Source: Amphiura filiformis (lineage: Eukaryota > Echinodermata > Ophiuroidea > Amphilepidida > Amphiuridae). Taken from it: DNA of 64,000 nucleotides. Positions 61,952-64,000 of this stretch are shown here, piece after piece. The DNA is taken from NCBI RefSeq assembly GCF_039555335.1, contig NC_092636.1, forward strand, positions 775,501-839,500. The letters run 5' to 3'. Position 1 is the stretch's first letter; each line of letters starts with the position of its first letter. Under the pieces are notes generated by a model. That model ran no database searches and was not told where the DNA came from. It was given only the letters and a program-made list of their open reading frames with translations. A program made the position numbers and the translations under genes.

Positions 61952-62843
61952 TCTTACTATAAATAGGGAAATGTTGTATCTATATATCTATCTATGTATC
62001 TATGTATGCCTATAAAGGCTCCGTCAGTTTCGATCCAAATGTCGCCAAATTCATACGGGAGATCGAGGAATATACGGGAACGTGTTTAAACTTTATTTGG
62101 TTGAAAACGGTCAAGAATTGGCTGCAAAAACAGTGAAAATATGGGTAAACACGGGTTTTTTGTTATGAAAATCGGTCACCAGCCTACGCGTCACTGCAGC
62201 TGGCCGGCAGCGCGTCGGCGTCGCGTGCGTAATGCGCATTACGCCAATGCGCGCGTAAACGGCGCAGAGCCACACGATTTGCGAGCCAGAGACCAGTGGA
62301 CATGATAATAGGGAAAGAAGGAAAAATAATAAAGGACAAAAAGGTACATGGACGGGTCACGGGATGAAGCGGTACTATAAAGAAAAATTAAATTAAAATG
62401 AGGACAAAAAGGTACGAGTAATTAGACCAACGGGTTAAAGTAACTAAATGAAACGGGAACGAAACAAAGAAGGAAAGAAACTATTCAGGAAATGTAAGAA
62501 AAAAAGAAGCTAAAATAATGAGAACAGAATTTAATAAAAAAAACCATGGAAACGGGAAATCACAAGCAGCAAATAAAAAAAAAAAGATGCTAAAAAGGAA
62601 ATATAAGAAAGAACAGATTTAGAAAATAATGGGAACTGGGTTAAATAAATAAATAACATGGAAACGGAAAATCACAAGCTAAGCAGAGGAAACTAAAAAA
62701 GAAAATGTTAGAAGAGACAGATTTAGATAAATAAAATGTACGTTTTCAATGATTCTACCTGTTCAGTAATTTTTCCTGTTATAGTGAACGCTCCCATTTA
62801 CTCATCTAGCGGGGACCCGCGCGAAGCGCGGGTATCCCGCTAG
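61952..62843 (+). mobile_element. Helitron copy 2, complete short copy
   Basis: Begins TCTTACTATAAATAGGG and ends with a GC-rich hairpin and CTAG, followed by T. 892 bp. Confidence 0.85.
62808..62841 (+). terminator. Helitron 3' hairpin
   Basis: CCCGCGCGAAGCGCGGG nested inside GCGGG/CCCGC, two bases before the CTAG end; the RC-transposition termination signal of Helitrons. Confidence 0.85.
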
Positions 62844-64000
62844 TCTTACTATAAATAGGGAAATGTTGTATGTATCTATGTATCTATCTATGTATCATGG
62901 AAAGGCTCCGTCAGTTTCGATCCAAATGTCGCCAAATTCATACGGGAGATCGATGAATATACGGGAACGTGTTTAAACTTTATTTGGTTGAAAACGGTCA
63001 AGAATTGGCCTCAAAATCAGTGAAAATGTGGTACGTTGCTATGCTGGGTAAACAAAAAGGGAGTCAGTTGTCAAGCTAGCCCGTGCGCGTCGTACGGGCG
63101 TATCTAATGCCAAGCCGCTCGCGTAGCGCAGCGATAGCGCGCGGGTAACGCAGCACTACGCCATGTCGCGCGTAAACGACGCAGAGTCGCGCAATGAATG
63201 ATAATACGGGTGAACGACCATAGACATACCACCTAGACCTATTACTGCCCATCCTTTACCACAGCGGGAGGTGAAGCCCCGTATCCAAGGTGATATTGAC
63301 GGATTGACGGGGTTACTAGGCGCGGAGAAATATCGCATACATGTTTGACGCGCTCGTTTGCGTGATTACTGCGCCGTTATCGCCGCGTCAAATGCAACAT
63401 GTTCCATAGACGCGAACATGTCTGCTTGTTTGCGTCCGGGTATGCGTCCTTGTCAAATTCGTTGCTAAGCAGTGTCGGCTTCACTACGCGAGTAAAAGTC
63501 ATTGGTCTAGGTTCTCGTTTGTCTGGGTGAACGACCGACCGTAGGCGTAATAAATACGGGGAAAAGATGTGTGTTAAAAAGTACAAACAACATGAAGAGG
63601 TAGGCCTACTGTAATTTAAAAAGAAAACAAAATGAGGACAAACAGGTAGGCCTACGAGTATGTGGGTTAGCCTATAGTTAGTCACAGTAAGAAAATTAAA
63701 ACGGGAATAAAATAGGCTAAAGAAGGAAAGAATAATAAAATCTAATAAAATTAGATGATTTAAATAAAAAAGGCTATTAAACTGAGGACAGAACTAAATA
63801 AATAACATGAAAACGGGAAATCACAAGCTAAGCAGCAAATAAAAAATGAAGTCAACAGCGAACTGTAAGAAAGGACAGATTTAGAAAATAATGGGAACGG
63901 GATTGAGTAAATAAAAAACATGGTAACGGAAATTTGCAAGCTTAGCAGCAAAATGTTTTTAAAAAATGGAACAAAATTGGCCCATGTAGAAGAAACTAAA
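62844..64000 (+). mobile_element. Helitron copy 3, right end outside window
   Basis: Begins TCTTACTATAAATAGGG directly after the CTAG of copy 2. Carries at about 63207-63540 a segment homologous, in inverse orientation, to 59640-59955 of the 1.84 kb element. Confidence 0.8.

Overview
The window looks like animal nuclear DNA, most likely from a marine invertebrate deuterostome such as an echinoderm. It is AT-rich and intron- and repeat-dominated, has spliceosomal GT/AG exon borders, hAT-, Helitron-, LINE- and hairpin-type transposable elements, a metazoan histone-type mRNA 3' stem-loop with the flanks usual in sea urchins, and frequent AGGCCT-type words. There are no operons and no long uninterrupted ORFs. 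Species cannot be fixed from the sequence.

The one gene recognised with confidence is on the minus strand: a TBC1D4 (AS160)/TBC1D1-like Rab-GTPase-activating protein. Its first coding exon is at 27153-26463 and its second at 11329-10638. They are separated by a 15.1 kb intron full of repeats and join in phase. They encode the N-terminal PTB domain and the start of the second PTB domain; the GAP domain must lie left of the window. Both exons carry single-base frame breaks (about seven in all), several at homopolymer runs, so the locus is either uncorrected long-read assembly or a decaying copy.

Other candidate coding DNA: a compact intronless minus-strand gene at 52814-52402 that is not a recognisable histone but is followed 33 bases after its stop by a canonical replication-dependent histone 3' stem-loop (52368-52353); a possible two-exon gene end at 1070-1863 (+); and exon-like segments on the minus strand at 35-46 kb, some repeated by local duplication.

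Region by region: 0-10 kb, short tandem repeats and foldback elements. 10.3-27.5 kb, the TBC1D-like exons and their intron, including a LINE cut by a 948 bp hAT element with 8-bp target duplications. 27.9-31.7 kb, two LINE 3' fragments and a 1.5 kb tandem array built on the core CTATCTTCAGTAGATAG. 37.4-45.7 kb, a roughly 4 kb module duplicated in tandem with datable hAT insertions and one empty site. 45.9-49.1 kb, a hairpin and a 2.0 kb element with about 80 bp identical terminal repeats. 52.4-52.8 kb, the histone-tailed gene. 52.9-59.3 kb, a satellite of about 460 bp units whose hairpin core is the exact reverse complement of the 30 kb array core. 59.3-64 kb, three head-to-tail nonautonomous Helitron copies, one holding a 1.84 kb insertion for which the next copy provides the empty site.

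No shared pathway links the genes. The visible history is layered transposition and tandem duplication around one vesicle-traffic regulator gene and one unusual short gene.
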